A DNA stretch of 64,000 nucleotides from Bacillota bacterium (GCA_023435025.1 JAEYSE010000022.1:1-64000), one strand, 5' to 3'; shown: positions 12,201 to 22,192, counted from the first letter of the stretch. Program-made: numbers and translations. The notes: generated by a model from the letters alone, not told the origin.

Positions 12201-12996
12201 CATAACGTTTGTCAAAAAACAGCGAGTTCAAAAGCGTACGCGCGCTTTCCTCCGTGGGAGGCTCGCCCGGACGCTGGCGTTTGTAGATTTCAATAAGCCC
12301 CTCTTCTACAGAAGAGGTGCCGTCTTTTTGCAATGTAAGCGACAGCCGCTCATCCGTCCCCAAAAGCTCCTCGATCTGCGCGTTGGTACCATAGCCCAAA
12401 GCGCGCAGCAACGCGGTGATATGCACCTTGCGCTGGCGGTCGATTTTGACGAACAGCACCTCGTTTGAGTCGGTTTCATACTCCAGCCACGCGCCCCGGT
12501 TGGGGATGACCTGGGTGGAGAAGAGCTGCTTGCCCGCCTTGTTGTCGATGGTCTTGGAATAGTACACGCCGGGCGAGCGGACGAGCTGGCTGACGATAAC
12601 GCGCTCCGCGCCGTTGATGATGAACGTGCCCTGTTCGGTCATCAGCGGGAAATCGCCCATGAATACTTCCTGCTGCTTGACCTCTCCGGTTTCCTTATTA
12701 ATTAGGCGCACGATAACCTTAAGAGGAGCCGAATAGTTGACGTCCCGCTCCTTGCACTCTTCCACGGAATATTTCGGGTTATTCCGGTCTATATAATAAT
12801 CAACGAACTCCAGAACCAGCTTCTCGGAATAATCCGTAATGGGTGAGATGTCGTTGAGTACCTCCCGAAGGTCCTCCGCCAGAAACCGCTCGAACGAATT
12901 CTTTTGCACTTCGATCAGATCCGGCATATCCAGGACTTCGTTGATCCGGGAGAAGCTCATACGCGTCCGCTTCCCCATCTTCACCTCATGCACCAT
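9283..12996 (-). CDS. rpoB: DNA-directed RNA polymerase beta subunit
   Basis: The beta subunit of RNA polymerase. I choose ATG 12996 ([18 protein letters not shown], 1237 aa) because TTAGGAG lies eight bases upstream; in-frame upstream starts lack such a site. The rifampicin-binding region [15 protein letters not shown] and [14 protein letters not shown] have the susceptible-type residues. The last 35 residues or so form a very acidic tail (many Asp/Glu after position 1200), longer than in typical E. coli-like chains. The gene overlaps rpoC by four bases and begins the operon. Confidence 0.98.
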   Translation of the reverse strand: MVHEVKMGKRTRMSFSRINEVLDMPDLIEVQKNSFERFLAEDLREVLNDISPITDYSEKLVLEFVDYYIDRNNPKYSVEECKERDVNYSAPLKVIVRLINKETGEVKQQEVFMGDFPLMTEQGTFIINGAERVIVSQLVRSPGVYYSKTIDNKAGKQLFSTQVIPNRGAWLEYETDSNEVLFVKIDRQRKVHITALLRALGYGTNAQIEELLGTDERLSLTLQKDGTSSVEEGLIEIYKRQRPGEPPTEESARTLLNSLFFDKRYDLARVGRYKFNKKLSLARRISGHTLDEAAISPITGEIVAEAGQVVTRKKAKEIENAGVPYVWLRFENKRVKVLGNQFINPRNILSFDPMEAGLNENVHFPTLMQLLKECESMDDAGKKAFLKEHVHDLIPRHIVPDDIVASISYLIGLNYDIGTIDDIDHLGNRRIRSVGELLQNQLRVGLTRLERVVRERMSLQDMDVAMPSNLINIRPVTAAIKEFFGSSQLSQFMDQTNPLAELTHKRRLSALGPGGLNRERATFDVRDVHYSHYGRMCPIETPEGPNIGLINSLSTYARINEYGFIEAPYRRVDAKAHIITDEIEYLTADEEDPFIVAQANEPIDPETRWFKKSRVVARLLDQIIEVKSEEVDYMDVSPKQLVSVATAMIPFLENDDANRALMGSNMQRQAVPLLVPEAPVVGTGMEYKAAHDSGVVIIAQEDGEVASVSARKIVVKSHRDGSFKSYKLTKFQRSNQGTCLNQRPIVEKGEQVAKGQVLADGASTDMGEIALGRNILIGFMTWEGYNYEDAVLISEELVKDDVFTSIHIEEHETEARDTKLGPEEITRDIPNVGEDALANLDENGIIRPGAEVRSGDILVGKVTPKGETELTAEERLLRAIFGEKAREVRDTSLRVPHGEDGIIVDVKVFTRENKDELSPGVNELVRVYIAQKRKISVGDKMAGRHGNKGVISRILPQEDMPFLPDGTPLQIVLNPLGVPSRMNIGQVLELHLGLAAKKLGWHIATPVFDGATEEDIKFHLRQAGFNEDGKTVLFDGRSGEPFENRVSVGYMYYLKLAHLVDDKIHARSTGPYSLVTQQPLGGKAQFGGQRFGEMEVWALEAYGAANTLQEILTVKSDDVVGRVKTYEAIVKGENVPQPGVPESFKVLIKELQSLALDIKVLSDTREVIEIGESVEEEEPSVIDVNIAGTEDAPPILRPSANDFSEFDDFEEFDEESDDDDTDGELLLDDESGDDLDV

Positions 12997-13194
12997 CGCG
13001 TTCACTCCTAACCGATGCATACGCATCAAAATCATTCAAATAAGAAAGTACCCACCCCAAACCCCGGCAACATGGGCACTTTTGCCAATGTACCGTTTGG
13101 AGTATTGCCAAATGGGTGATGATATAAACCTTATTGTCCCGCTTCCGCCAAAAAGGGAAAAGGCGCACATCATCCCATACATGTGCAGTTTATA

Positions 13195-13223
13195 ATAATA
13201 TCATTGCTGCACACAAGTGTCAA
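13195..13223 (-). promoter_or_regulatory. Promoter of the rpoB operon
   Basis: On the minus strand TTGACA (13218-13223) is separated by 17 bases from TATTAT (13195-13200). This is close to the sigma-A consensus. It would give a leader of about 190 bases before rpoB. Confidence 0.8.
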
Positions 13224-13275
13224 TATATGATTTTCTTGAAAGGAAACTTTATTTCCCGGGCAACAGCGCGGTCCA

Positions 13276-14370
13276 TCATTTTAATTTTGCAAATATCATC
13301 CTTCCCGCAGCCGTCTGCAGCACGCTGGTGACCACGGTTTCCACCGTTTCCCCAATATAGCGCCGCCCGTTTTCCACCACAATCATCGTACCATCGTCAA
13401 GGTAACCTACGCCCTGGCCGGACTCCTTGCCTTCCTTTACAACCGCAAGGGTCATTTCCTCTCCGGGCAGCACAACGGGCTTTATGGCGTTTGCAAGCTC
13501 GTTGATATTGAATACCGGTACGCTCTGGACGCTTGCGACTTTGTTGAGATTATAGTCGTTGGTAATGACAACGCCGCCTAACTCCTGCGCAAGCCTTAAT
13601 AGCTTTGCATCCACCTCGGCGATATCCTCAAAATCCCGTTCCTCCACATGCACTGTCATATTAAGTTCCTTCTGCATGCGGTGCAGGATATCAAGCCCTC
13701 TGCGCCCGCGCCCGCGCTTTAAAGAGTCGGCGCTGTCGGCGATATGCCGAAGTTCCTGCAGCACAAAACCGGGCACGACGAGCTTGCCCTCCATAACGCC
13801 GGTTTGGCAAATATCGAATATGCGTCCGTCTATGATAACCGAAGTGTCCAAAATCTTCGGGCGCGCCATCACGCTTGTCCGCTCCTTTTTATCGGAGGAT
13901 TTGAACCAACCAGGCTCGGCAATCTCATTTCTGCGCCGGAGCGTGACGCTTACCCCAAGATAACCACAGAACACGTAAAGGCCCACATTGATAATGGCCG
14001 CAATCCAGGGCACAGGAATCCGGTTCACAAGCGTCCCCAAAAGCAACGCCAAAAGGAGCCCTAAAATAAGGCCCAGTACCGTAAAGAAAATATCCGAAAG
14101 GGGCATTTTTGAGAGTGTTTCTTCCGTGTTCCGAACGGCCCCGCCGATAGCATCCATGATTTTGGGTGATAGAATAAAAAATAAAATTGCAAAAACAGAA
14201 GCACCCACTACATAGATCATTACCAGCGCCCATGTCAAAAGCGAAACATGGATGCTTGTCAGGCCGAATGCCACAATGATGTTGTCCACCACCGCAATCA
14301 CTCCGCAGCCAAGCGCCGCGCCCAAAAGCATAATGACGACGCGCAGCATCTTTCGTACCAAAGCATTCAC
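13276..14370 (-). CDS. yacL: PIN/TRAM-domain membrane protein (YacL family)
   Basis: A 364-aa protein with four hydrophobic N-terminal segments (about residues 8-140), then a PIN-fold nuclease domain beginning PKILDTSVIIDGRIFDI with the expected acidic residues, and a C-terminal TRAM-like region ending QTAAGRMIFAKL. This architecture is that of B. subtilis YacL, often found near carD-like and isoprenoid genes in Firmicutes. The exact substrate is not known to me; an RNA- or DNA-cleaving toxin-like PIN activity is possible from the fold. It follows carD by 27 bases and is probably co-transcribed with it. Confidence 0.9.
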   Translation of the reverse strand: MNALVRKMLRVVIMLLGAALGCGVIAVVDNIIVAFGLTSIHVSLLTWALVMIYVVGASVFAILFFILSPKIMDAIGGAVRNTEETLSKMPLSDIFFTVLGLILGLLLALLLGTLVNRIPVPWIAAIINVGLYVFCGYLGVSVTLRRRNEIAEPGWFKSSDKKERTSVMARPKILDTSVIIDGRIFDICQTGVMEGKLVVPGFVLQELRHIADSADSLKRGRGRRGLDILHRMQKELNMTVHVEERDFEDIAEVDAKLLRLAQELGGVVITNDYNLNKVASVQSVPVFNINELANAIKPVVLPGEEMTLAVVKEGKESGQGVGYLDDGTMIVVENGRRYIGETVETVVTSVLQTAAGRMIFAKLK

Positions 14371-14397
14371 CTCTTCATATTTGTTGATGGAAAAGAT

Positions 14398-14865
14398 CTA
14401 TTCGCCCATTACGGCCAGGAACGCATCTTCCTCCTTTCCGCTGGCGGCGACAAGCTCCGCAAGCAAGACCTGTTTTGCAGTTAAAAACATTTTCCTCTCC
14501 CCTGCCGAAAGCCCGCGGTCCCTTTCGCGGCGAATGAGGCTTTTTACAACATCAGCCACGCCGTAAATTTCGCCCAGGCGTAGCTTCTCTAAATTTTCTC
14601 TGTATCGCTGGTTCCAGTTATCGCTTTCCGGCTGCACGTCCTGCATAAGATAGATGCGCACCCGTTCGCATTCTTCCGGATTAATGACCGGACGAAGCCC
14701 TACGCTTTTTGCGGAATGCACGGGTACCATGGCCGTCATTTTCCCAAGCACAAAGCGAAGCATGTAATATGCCTTGGTTTCGCCAAGCACTTCCTGCTCC
14801 TGTATGGCTTCCACTATCCCTACTCCGTGCATCGGGTAACAAACCCGTTCGCCAACCCGGAACAT
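14398..14865 (-). CDS. carD: CarD-family transcription regulator
   Basis: A 155-aa protein beginning MFRVGERVCYPMHGVGIVEAI, the Tudor-like RNA-polymerase-interacting domain of CarD/CdnL proteins. The C-terminal helical half (NWNQRYRENLEKLRLGEI) is the DNA-binding part. Family members bind the beta subunit and stabilise open complexes, notably at rRNA promoters. It is encoded upstream of yacL, with two good promoters in front. Length agrees with the family. Confidence 0.92.
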   Translation of the reverse strand: MFRVGERVCYPMHGVGIVEAIQEQEVLGETKAYYMLRFVLGKMTAMVPVHSAKSVGLRPVINPEECERVRIYLMQDVQPESDNWNQRYRENLEKLRLGEIYGVADVVKSLIRRERDRGLSAGERKMFLTAKQVLLAELVAASGKEEDAFLAVMGE

Positions 14866-14905
14866 ACGCGCGCCTCCCTTCGCAAAAGCATAAGTCCCTA
14901 TCCTT

Positions 14906-14935
14906 ATGATAGCGCAAGAGAGGCGGAAATGTCAA
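14906..14935 (-). promoter_or_regulatory. Proximal carD promoter
   Basis: Minus-strand TTGACA (14930-14935), 18-base spacer, TATCAT (14906-14911), about 40 bases before the carD start. Confidence 0.65.
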
Positions 14936-14944
14936 TAAACGCGT

Positions 14945-14973
14945 ATTTTATCACAGCAGTTTTCGGTTGTCAA
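14945..14973 (-). promoter_or_regulatory. Distal carD promoter
   Basis: Minus-strand TTGACA (14968-14973), 17-base spacer, TAAAAT (14945-14950). With the proximal promoter it forms a tandem pair reading into carD-yacL. Confidence 0.65.
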
Positions 14974-15026
14974 CGCAAAATTTTAATGCTCGCGGCTACC
15001 CTCACGCAGGAACGGCGGCGGAGATG

Positions 15027-17666
15027 TTACGGGACCAACCCGTTGACGGACACCAGGTTATCCTTGGCGGAGCCGGTCTTGCGGTCCAGATAGAACCGGG
15101 TGATATCCTCAATCGCAGGTCCGCCAGCTCTTGAACCGGACTGACCGTAGGGCAGGCAGGTGACGATGACGATCTCCGGGTTATCACGCGGGAGCAGGGT
15201 GACAAACCACCCCGTATTTTCAATATCTACGTTGCCTGAGGCGGAAATCTGCGCCGTGCCAGATTTGCCGATAATCTGGTTCAGATACCCAGTTTCCTCG
15301 TTAACAAATTCCGGACTGAACGCTGACGCTGCGGTGCCGCGGTCCTCCGGGGACACCACGCCCTTTAATCCTTCGCGGATGGCCTGCCAGTATTCGTCCG
15401 GCGCCTCAATTTTATTGTATACGGTGGGCTCGTACTGCTTTACGACGGAGCCGCTTTCATCCAAGATACGGTCCACGATATGCACGTCGTATACTGTGCC
15501 GCCGTTACCGAATGTCGCGGCGTACCGCGCGATGGCAATGGGTGTGGTCAGCGTGGACGCTTGGCCGAAGCCTGCGCGGATTGTCATGGTGGGCTTCCAT
15601 TGCAGCTCCGTGAGCATGGAACTGATCTCGTTCACCCAGTTCTGTTCCTGCGTGATACCGATGGGGATGCCCAGCTCCTCATTGAGTATGCGGCGGATAT
15701 CCGGGCCGAACTGGGTATTGGGTTCGCCCGTCTGGAGCGCGATCAGCTTCTGCGCACAGGCCTTTACCGCTTCATCGTCCACTTCCATCGTGCGCTTTTC
15801 CAATATAACTTTAAGGTGGCGCTGCAGAGCGATGTAAACGTAATTGGGCAGGCTGCTTTTCTGCTGACTGACAGGTAATTTGTTGTCATACAGCACGCTT
15901 TGCCCGCCGACATGGCTGGTTAGCTCCCCCGGCAGTTCAATGCCGGTGGACGTGCCCAGGCCAAGCTTGGTGGACCAATCGTTGAGCCGCTCAATACCCA
16001 GCATTTCCGCCACCGCACAGAAATAGTAGTTGCAGCTCTTGGTCAGCGCCCTGGAAAGATTCAAGTGCTGGTGGTCCGCAAGCATTCCCTGCTCTACCGC
16101 CCAGCACTGGGGCGCGTTCCGGGTAATTTCCACTTCGTTCCCATTCACGTCTGTCTCATAGAGGATATACGGACCTTTATCGTCGATCTCGGTGGAGGTG
16201 GTGATTTCCCCTTCCATCAATCCTGCAAAGCCGGTCGCCATTTTAAATATGGAGCCGGGTGCCAGACGGGAAGCGATGGCGCGGTTGAGTGTGGGCATAC
16301 CGGAATTTTCCCCGAAGAGCGCATCAAACTCCTGCTCGGACAGCCCGGCCATAAACGTATTGGGGTCAAAGGACGGATAGGAGGCCATGGCGAGCACCTT
16401 GCCCGTATGGATGTCCAGCACCACAATGCTGCCGGTTTCCGCCATTTTAATGGTGGAAAGATCGGAACGTTTTTTCAGGTAATCGTCGCGGTGGTCGACG
16501 AGCAACTGCTCCTCATATATGCGGATCTTTTCTATTGCTTCCTTTAACGCGGCCTCCGTCACCGTCTGCAGTGGAAGGTCTATGGTGAGCATCACGTCGT
16601 CCCCGTTGGAGGCGGGGGTCTTTTCCAAAGACCGGGTAATTGTGCCGCTTTTGTTTTTTTCTATCGTCTGTGTGCCGCGCTGCTTGCTGGTATTGGCGGT
16701 GAGGTATTTTTCCATGGTCTTCTCCACACCCGCCACGCCGATATAGTCATTGTAGGAATAGCCCATTTTGGTCATATCCACTACGGTTTCGTTTTTTTCG
16801 TTTGTATCGAATATATCTTTGATGCCGTTGTAATCCTCCGAGGTATAGCCCATGCGCTGCATACCGTCCTCGGTCATTTCATTGGTCACCTGCCGCCCGA
16901 GGTACCCCAAAATATGCGCCGCGGTTGTTCCCCATGGGTATACGCGCGAGGTACTCTGCACCGTCTGTATGCCCAAAAGCTCGCCTTTGCGCATATCCAG
17001 CTGCGCCACGACCTCCATGGGCACGTTAAACGCGATGGTCACGGGCTCATACGCCCGCCATTTGTTAAGGTTGACCTCCTGCCGGATGGATATTATTTTT
17101 ACAGCCTCGGAGAACGGAAGCTCCTCGGGGATTTTCCACGCTTTTCTGAGCTTGCGGTAAGCCTCTTCCGCGCTGATCCACTTGCTCATGTCGTTTTCAT
17201 ATTCTTTTTTAATGGGAAACGCCATGACATTGCAGAAATTCTTGTAGCGGGCCTTGATTGCGTCCTCGCTCGTAACGCCCCAATTGTATTCGAGCTCCCC
17301 ATTATCGTTCATACGGATATAGGACGTATCAATAATTGTGCCGCCGCCTTCCTCGATTAGGCGTATCGCCTCAAGGAGCGATTCGGTGTAGAGCGCGCTG
17401 TCCGCTTCGGAAGTGCGTTCCGGATCGCGGTAGAACTGCACGTTGTAGCTGGTGGAGTCGTACGCGAGCGGGATGCCGTTCCTGTCAAGTATCCTTCCGC
17501 GCGCGCCCGTGGTGTACATGGTGCTGGTGCTTAGATTTGCTGCGGTTTTCGCGTATGTTTCGCCTTCCGCCAACGTCAGGCTGCCAAGCTGCATTAAAAG
17601 CGCCACCATCATCGCCGTAACGGCAAGCGCCAATATCGCAAATCTTCCTTTCGCCTTGTTCTTCAT
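15027..17666 (-). CDS. mrdA: Penicillin-binding protein 2, elongasome transpeptidase
   Basis: A class B penicillin-binding protein of 879 aa with one N-terminal membrane anchor (about residues 10-33). The three transpeptidase motifs are visible: SIFK (active serine near residue 474), SCN near 544, and KSGTA near 802. It cross-links peptidoglycan during lateral wall growth. Its place directly after mreC and mreD supports the PBP2 (elongation) rather than division assignment. It is longer than E. coli PBP2 (about 630 aa), with extra sequence in the dimerisation region and between motifs. Confidence 0.92.
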   Translation of the reverse strand: MKNKAKGRFAILALAVTAMMVALLMQLGSLTLAEGETYAKTAANLSTSTMYTTGARGRILDRNGIPLAYDSTSYNVQFYRDPERTSEADSALYTESLLEAIRLIEEGGGTIIDTSYIRMNDNGELEYNWGVTSEDAIKARYKNFCNVMAFPIKKEYENDMSKWISAEEAYRKLRKAWKIPEELPFSEAVKIISIRQEVNLNKWRAYEPVTIAFNVPMEVVAQLDMRKGELLGIQTVQSTSRVYPWGTTAAHILGYLGRQVTNEMTEDGMQRMGYTSEDYNGIKDIFDTNEKNETVVDMTKMGYSYNDYIGVAGVEKTMEKYLTANTSKQRGTQTIEKNKSGTITRSLEKTPASNGDDVMLTIDLPLQTVTEAALKEAIEKIRIYEEQLLVDHRDDYLKKRSDLSTIKMAETGSIVVLDIHTGKVLAMASYPSFDPNTFMAGLSEQEFDALFGENSGMPTLNRAIASRLAPGSIFKMATGFAGLMEGEITTSTEIDDKGPYILYETDVNGNEVEITRNAPQCWAVEQGMLADHQHLNLSRALTKSCNYYFCAVAEMLGIERLNDWSTKLGLGTSTGIELPGELTSHVGGQSVLYDNKLPVSQQKSSLPNYVYIALQRHLKVILEKRTMEVDDEAVKACAQKLIALQTGEPNTQFGPDIRRILNEELGIPIGITQEQNWVNEISSMLTELQWKPTMTIRAGFGQASTLTTPIAIARYAATFGNGGTVYDVHIVDRILDESGSVVKQYEPTVYNKIEAPDEYWQAIREGLKGVVSPEDRGTAASAFSPEFVNEETGYLNQIIGKSGTAQISASGNVDIENTGWFVTLLPRDNPEIVIVTCLPYGQSGSRAGGPAIEDITRFYLDRKTGSAKDNLVSVNGLVP

Positions 17667-17700
17667 GGTAAATCCTTTCCTATCCCAGGGGGAGGCAACG

Positions 17701-18216
17701 TTAATGGCTCAGGCGGTCAAACTGCCTGCGCTTAACCTGGCGGGCAAGCTGTGGCTTAAATGCAATGTGCATCAGCGCGCACAAGACGCCCGTCAATATG
17801 GCGCAAGGCAGTATGTACCTTAGAAAAACGCCCGCAAACGGGAACTGGGCCCCGCTCGCCGCCTTGATAATAGCAAGTATGAGGTCTTTTGCAAAGCCCG
17901 CTGCTGCGGCCGCCGCCGCGGGCACAATCAGATTGTCCGCATAAAACTTCTTATAAAAGAATCCGGCGCATAAGCCCGCCACCAGGTACAGTGCGCCGTA
18001 AAGCCCGAGGCTTGTTCCAAAAAAGAGATCCATAACGAGCCCGCCGACCGCCCCGTAGACCGCGCCGAACATCGGGCCCTGCAAAATCCCAAAGCTCACC
18101 GCCGCTGCAAGCATGGCATCCGGCCGTATATCGAATAAATTGAGCCGTGTAAACACGATCGAATCCAATTGCATGCAGACGATCATCGCCACGAGCGCGG
18201 TCAGCTTTTTGTTCAT
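17701..18216 (-). CDS. mreD: Rod shape-determining protein MreD
   Basis: A 171-aa, highly hydrophobic protein with about five transmembrane segments, the size and placement of MreD. MreD is a membrane component of the elongasome that links MreC to the wall-synthesis enzymes. Its ATG overlaps the mreC stop by four bases, and PBP2 follows 35 bases later. Sequence identity in this family is low, so the call leans on topology and gene order. Confidence 0.85.
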   Translation of the reverse strand: MNKKLTALVAMIVCMQLDSIVFTRLNLFDIRPDAMLAAAVSFGILQGPMFGAVYGAVGGLVMDLFFGTSLGLYGALYLVAGLCAGFFYKKFYADNLIVPAAAAAAAGFAKDLILAIIKAASGAQFPFAGVFLRYILPCAILTGVLCALMHIAFKPQLARQVKRRQFDRLSH

Positions 18217-19058
18217 GGCGTCTCCTCCGCCTCCGGCATGCCGATGACCACCATCAACTCTTCCAGATGGCGAAAGTCCACCGAGGGCTGGACAATGGCG
18301 TTGCTGCCACTGTCGCTCGCGCGGCTCACGGAAATCACTTCGCCAACCGGCAGGCCCTTGGGGTACAGGCCCCCTATGCCGCTCGTGACAATTTTATCCC
18401 CCGGGATTAAATCGCTGTCCGAAGGGAGGTAGTAAAGCTCCAGCTTGTCCGCCGCGTTTCCCACCTCAAGCATACCGCGCACCATGCCGGAATCCCTGGT
18501 GCGCTCCACCATGACGCTCACGCTCATGCTTGAATCGATTACAGCAACCACCTTGCTCCAGGTGGCGCCCACATCCGTGACATGCCCCACCAGTCCCTTG
18601 GCGTTGACGACGGGCATGTTCTTTTCTACGCCCTGGCTGCGGCCGACGTTGATGGTAAACGTATCAAACCAAATCCCCTGGCTGCGGCCGATGACAGTAC
18701 CCGTTGCATAGGTGAGATCCGGTGTGCTGTTCACAAAAGCCAGCAACTGTTTTAACCGTTCGTTTTCGGCGCGCAGCGAATCCATTTCGCTCAACGATTG
18801 TTCCAATTGGGAAACATACACCTTGAGCTGCTGGCTTTCGATATCCGCGTCGGTGGTGTTGAGCAGATTTTCCATGAAAGAAATAATGGAGTCCGAAGCG
18901 CGCGAAGCAAACGACTGCACGGGCTGCAGTACCGTGCCCACCGTGCTTTCGACGAACGTGAGCGTGCGGCCTCCCGACGTAACGGCGGCAAGCAACAGCA
19001 GCAATATAACCGCGATCATCGCGATGAGCAACGGCTTGTTTTCGAGCAATCTGCGCAT
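18213..19058 (-). CDS. mreC: Rod shape-determining protein MreC
   Basis: A 281-aa protein with an N-terminal transmembrane helix (about 10-28), a coiled-coil stretch (about 65-105, ending SLRAENERLKQLL) and the C-terminal beta-barrel region containing GLVGHVTDVG and SGIGGLYPKGLPVG, typical for MreC. It is an extracytoplasmic scaffold of the elongasome. Overlap with mreD by four bases shows coupling. Preceded by an extended -10 promoter. Confidence 0.92.
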   Translation of the reverse strand: MRRLLENKPLLIAMIAVILLLLLAAVTSGGRTLTFVESTVGTVLQPVQSFASRASDSIISFMENLLNTTDADIESQQLKVYVSQLEQSLSEMDSLRAENERLKQLLAFVNSTPDLTYATGTVIGRSQGIWFDTFTINVGRSQGVEKNMPVVNAKGLVGHVTDVGATWSKVVAVIDSSMSVSVMVERTRDSGMVRGMLEVGNAADKLELYYLPSDSDLIPGDKIVTSGIGGLYPKGLPVGEVISVSRASDSGSNAIVQPSVDFRHLEELMVVIGMPEAEETP

Positions 19059-19102
19059 GAGTGCCTCTTAACATATACGCTATGCAGCGCATTATCTTCC
19101 TC

Positions 19103-19110
19103 ATTATAGC
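19103..19110 (-). promoter_or_regulatory. Extended -10 promoter for mreC
   Basis: The minus strand carries TGCTATAAT (TATAAT at 19103-19108), about 45 bases upstream of mreC. No good -35 box is visible; the TG extension may compensate. Confidence 0.5.
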
Positions 19111-19295
19111 ATATGGCAAGGCTCCCGCAAGCAAAGCGAAAAAAGGTTTACAGGAGGGTCATAATCGAAGCCTGTTAAAATCCCGCCCTTATCCCTGCAG
19201 GATGGCAATCAATCTGCTTAGGGTTTCAAGGTATTGGCGCTTCCAGCGCCGCGTCCTATATGGGAGATGCCTCGGACACTATGCCTGCGGGACAA

Positions 19296-19325
19296 AGAAT
19301 GTGCAGCCGATAGACTGCACATTCT
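19296..19325 (-). terminator. Terminator after the first MreB gene
   Basis: Eleven-base arms (AGAATGTGCAG and complement) around an eight-base loop, 25 bases after the MreB-paralogue stop. A short T-containing tract follows on both strands. Confidence 0.6.
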
Positions 19326-19350
19326 GCTTTTCTATTTATATATGAAAGTA

Positions 19351-20367
19351 TTACACCGCGCGGCTCCGGTAATAGGAGATGTTTTCCACCGCGATGCGGG
19401 CACCTTCTACCACGCAGTCCAGAGGGTCAGGCGCCACATACGCCATGATACCCATTTCGGAGGCAAACAGCTCGGGCAGCCCGTTTAGGAGCGCGCCGCC
19501 TCCGGTCAGACAGATGCCCCTGTCGAAAATATCCGCGGAAAGCTCGGGCGGCGTTACGGAAAGCACCTGACGCACGCAGGAAAGTATGGTAAGCACCTGC
19601 GGCAGTATCGCGCGGTAGATTTCCATGCCGCTGAGCGTAAGCGTGCGCGGCAGTCCGGAAGCAAGCTCCCGCCCGCGTACTTCCATCTTTTTTGTGGAAC
19701 CCGGTAACGCCGAACCCAACGCCAGTTTGATTTCCTCCGCAGTGCGCAGGCCAATGGACAATCCGTATGTATGCCGCACATAATCCATAATGCCCTGGTT
19801 GATATGCGTGCCGCCCGCCCGGACAGAGTGCTTTTCCACTACACCGCCCAAAGCCAGCACCGCGGCGTCCGTCGTGCCGCCGCCGATATCCACCACCATA
19901 GACCCCGCCGCTTCCTCCACCGGAAGCCCTGCGCCAATGGCGGCCGCCACCGGCTCGTCCAGCAGGAATGCCGCGTGCGCGCCCGCGCTCCGGGCCGCGT
20001 CTTCCAAAGCGCGCTTTTCCACTTCCGTCACGCAGCCGGGCACGCACATCACCGCGCGCACGCCTGCACGCCGCGCAAAATTGCCTATTGATTTTTCAAG
20101 AAAATGCCGAAGCATGGCTTCACAAAGGCGAAAGTCCGCCACAACGCCGTCCTGTAGCGGCTGCACAATCTGCACCGCCCCGGGCGTCCTACCCAGCATA
20201 TTGATCGCATCATTCCCTACGGCGATGACGCGTTTTTCTTTGTCGAGAGCTACCGCGCTCGGTTCCCGAAGCACAATACCATAGTCCCTTCGCGCAATCA
20301 GGGTGTTGACCGTCCCAAGATCAATACCGACGTCGCGGCTGAACAGCCCCGCAAGACCCAATCCCAT
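19351..20367 (-). CDS. mreB: MreB/Mbl-family actin-like protein (mre-cluster copy)
   Basis: A 338-aa bacterial actin homologue. The nucleotide-binding signatures are present: GIDLGTVNTL (phosphate 1), DIGGGTTDAAV (phosphate 2) and TGGGALLNGL (adenosine region). It polymerises under the membrane to direct lateral wall synthesis. It lies before mreC but is separated by about 290 bases with a terminator and a new promoter, so it may be expressed separately. It differs clearly from the second copy at 53751-54791, for example in phosphate-1 and the C-terminus. Confidence 0.9.
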   Translation of the reverse strand: MGLGLAGLFSRDVGIDLGTVNTLIARRDYGIVLREPSAVALDKEKRVIAVGNDAINMLGRTPGAVQIVQPLQDGVVADFRLCEAMLRHFLEKSIGNFARRAGVRAVMCVPGCVTEVEKRALEDAARSAGAHAAFLLDEPVAAAIGAGLPVEEAAGSMVVDIGGGTTDAAVLALGGVVEKHSVRAGGTHINQGIMDYVRHTYGLSIGLRTAEEIKLALGSALPGSTKKMEVRGRELASGLPRTLTLSGMEIYRAILPQVLTILSCVRQVLSVTPPELSADIFDRGICLTGGGALLNGLPELFASEMGIMAYVAPDPLDCVVEGARIAVENISYYRSRAV

Positions 20368-20749
20368 ACCTTATTCCTCGCTTTCACCGCCAGCATGAAT
20401 AAAGATTCAAAACTTTTATGGCGGATGGTTTCTATGGAAGTATTGCCAAGAAATGTGCGGTTTCATACACTTGAGGAACAAATTGTTGAAAACACATTGT
20501 GTGCATATAGAGTCCGGCTGTTACATACATAGTTTTTGTTATTGATCGCAGCAACCCCCCAATACAATTTTCTAATATCCGGACAAATCCGCCTTCTTCT
20601 GTGCGCCTATTCTTCTTGAATTTATGGGGGGATGCGCACGCATAGGGGCTTAGCGCTCCAAAACGGCAACTTCCTTCCACCAAGGCATGGACACGACCCA
20701 TATATATATGTTAAGGTGAAAAATGATAAATGTTTGACGACGAGGGATT
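20368..20749. other. Intergenic region with no recognised gene
   Basis: Between divergently oriented genes. I see only AT-rich candidate promoter sequence near 20700-20735 for the peptidase and no convincing RNA gene or repeat. Confidence 0.5.
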
Positions 20750-21844
20750 ATGAATAAAACGCGCCTTCTGAACAGATTTTTACGGTACATTGCCTGTGAA
20801 AGCGAGACGGGCAACGAAAAGGCTTTCTGCGACATGATGGAGCAGGAGCTTCTTGATGCGGGGCTTACCGTCATACGGGACGACGTTTCCGCAAAGTGCG
20901 GCTCAAACGGGTATAACATTTACGCAAGCTTACCCGGCATCGGCGAACCGCTGCTTTTAAGCGCGCACCTTGATACCGTATCCCCCGGGCGCAACATTGA
21001 GCCGATGATAGAAGACGGCGTCATCCGTTCCAAGGGCAATACCATTCTGGGTGCGGACGATAAATCCGGCGTTGCCGCGATATTGGAAGCGCTCGAAAGC
21101 GTAATTGAACAGAATCCCCCCCACCGGCCGGTGGAGGTTCTGCTATCCGTGTGTGAGGAAGCCGGTCTTCTGGGCGCAAAGTACGCGGATTATTCTTTGA
21201 TCCGAAGCCGACAGGCCATCGTGCTGGACAGCAGCAAGAAAGGCTGTATCATCAACCGCGCCCCGGCAAACGTCCATCTGCATGTGGAAATCCGGGGCAA
21301 GGGCGCGCACGCGGGCATAGCGCCGGACCAGGGTGTCCACGCATTAAAAGCCGCCGCGCTTGCGGTATCCAAAATTCCCTGCGGATTTGTGGATGAAAAC
21401 AGCGTGATGAACGTTTCCAACTTCCTTTCCCCCGGGCAGACAAACGTGGTGCCGGAGCATGCTTCCTTCGATATAGAGATCCGCTCCTTCGAAGAAGGCC
21501 TGCTGCAAACGCATATTCATAACATGGAGCATGAAGTAAAAGCCGCCTGCGATGCTTTCGGCGCGACGTTTAGCATCACACAGGCGCGGCATTCGGACGT
21601 ATTGTATGTGCCCGAAACGAGTCCGCTGCTACAAGCCCTTGTCAGCGCCTATCAGGAACTTGGCGTATCCGTCAAAATTGATCGCACATACGGCGGTTCG
21701 GACGCCACATGGTTGTTTTACCATGGGATAGACGCGCTCAACGTAGGTACCGGCATGTGCAACGCGCATTCGCTCACCGAGCATATTGCAGTTGCGGATC
21801 TTGAGCTGACCGCCCGCATGGTGGAACAGATGATTACCCTCTAA
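20750..21844 (+). CDS. M20-family metallopeptidase, PepT-like
   Basis: A 364-aa dinuclear-zinc aminopeptidase/deacylase of the M20 family, most like tripeptidase T homologues (YqjE type). Visible ligands are H73 and D75 in SAHLDTVSPG, D103 in GADDKSG, the E136/E137 pair in CEEAGLLGAKYAD, D160, and a late His in NAHSLTEH. The central lid-dimerisation domain is present (EIRGKGAHAGIAPDQG). It probably cleaves small peptides in the cytoplasm. It is monocistronic with its own terminator. Confidence 0.9.
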   Translation: MNKTRLLNRFLRYIACESETGNEKAFCDMMEQELLDAGLTVIRDDVSAKCGSNGYNIYASLPGIGEPLLLSAHLDTVSPGRNIEPMIEDGVIRSKGNTILGADDKSGVAAILEALESVIEQNPPHRPVEVLLSVCEEAGLLGAKYADYSLIRSRQAIVLDSSKKGCIINRAPANVHLHVEIRGKGAHAGIAPDQGVHALKAAALAVSKIPCGFVDENSVMNVSNFLSPGQTNVVPEHASFDIEIRSFEEGLLQTHIHNMEHEVKAACDAFGATFSITQARHSDVLYVPETSPLLQALVSAYQELGVSVKIDRTYGGSDATWLFYHGIDALNVGTGMCNAHSLTEHIAVADLELTARMVEQMITL

Positions 21845-21865
21845 TTGGCAAGAGCCAACGATTAT

Positions 21866-21895
21866 AAAGGGACCGGAATTTTCGGCCCTTTTATT
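21866..21895 (+). terminator. Terminator after PepT-like gene
   Basis: AAAGGG-A-CCG pairs with CGG-CCCTTT (one bulged A) around a short AT loop, followed by TTATT, 20 bases after the stop. Confidence 0.7.
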
Positions 21896-22163
21896 CAAAC
21901 ACAGCGCCCGCCTTTTGTCCGTTCCCACTTCTTATTTATATTCTCAATCCTCATAGCCAAAGTAAATTACCGATGTGATAATTGCAAATTGACAGTTCAT
22001 CTGCGCAGAATGCCGCAATACAGGTATGATTTTTCCCGCGAATTTAGGGTCAAGCCGGGGTAAGAAACCGTAAGCTAACAATAAGATATTTCCTCCAATC
22101 CAATGGGGGAAATTCCTGATATACAGCGAGAAAATATACTTAAAATTATTTTTAACAAATGCT

Positions 22164-22192
22164 TTGACAAACGTCAGAACATATGTTATATT
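22164..22192 (+). promoter_or_regulatory. Promoter with overlapping operators, sugar import operon
   Basis: TTGACA (22164-22169), 17-base spacer, TATATT (22187-22192). Two palindromes overlap it: TGAC-AAAC-GTCA (22165-22176) covering the -35, and GAACATATGTT centred on 22183 in the spacer. A further TTGACA...TGTCAA inverted repeat lies at 22206-22231, downstream of the start. A 5' leader of about 150 bases without evident gene follows. Operators resembling these recur before the second regulator and rpe. Confidence 0.75.

Noticed and set aside
13035..13194. L10/L12-type or other known leader RNA before rpoB
   Set aside because: The leader of about 190 bases has only small hairpins, none matching a recognised attenuator; left unannotated.
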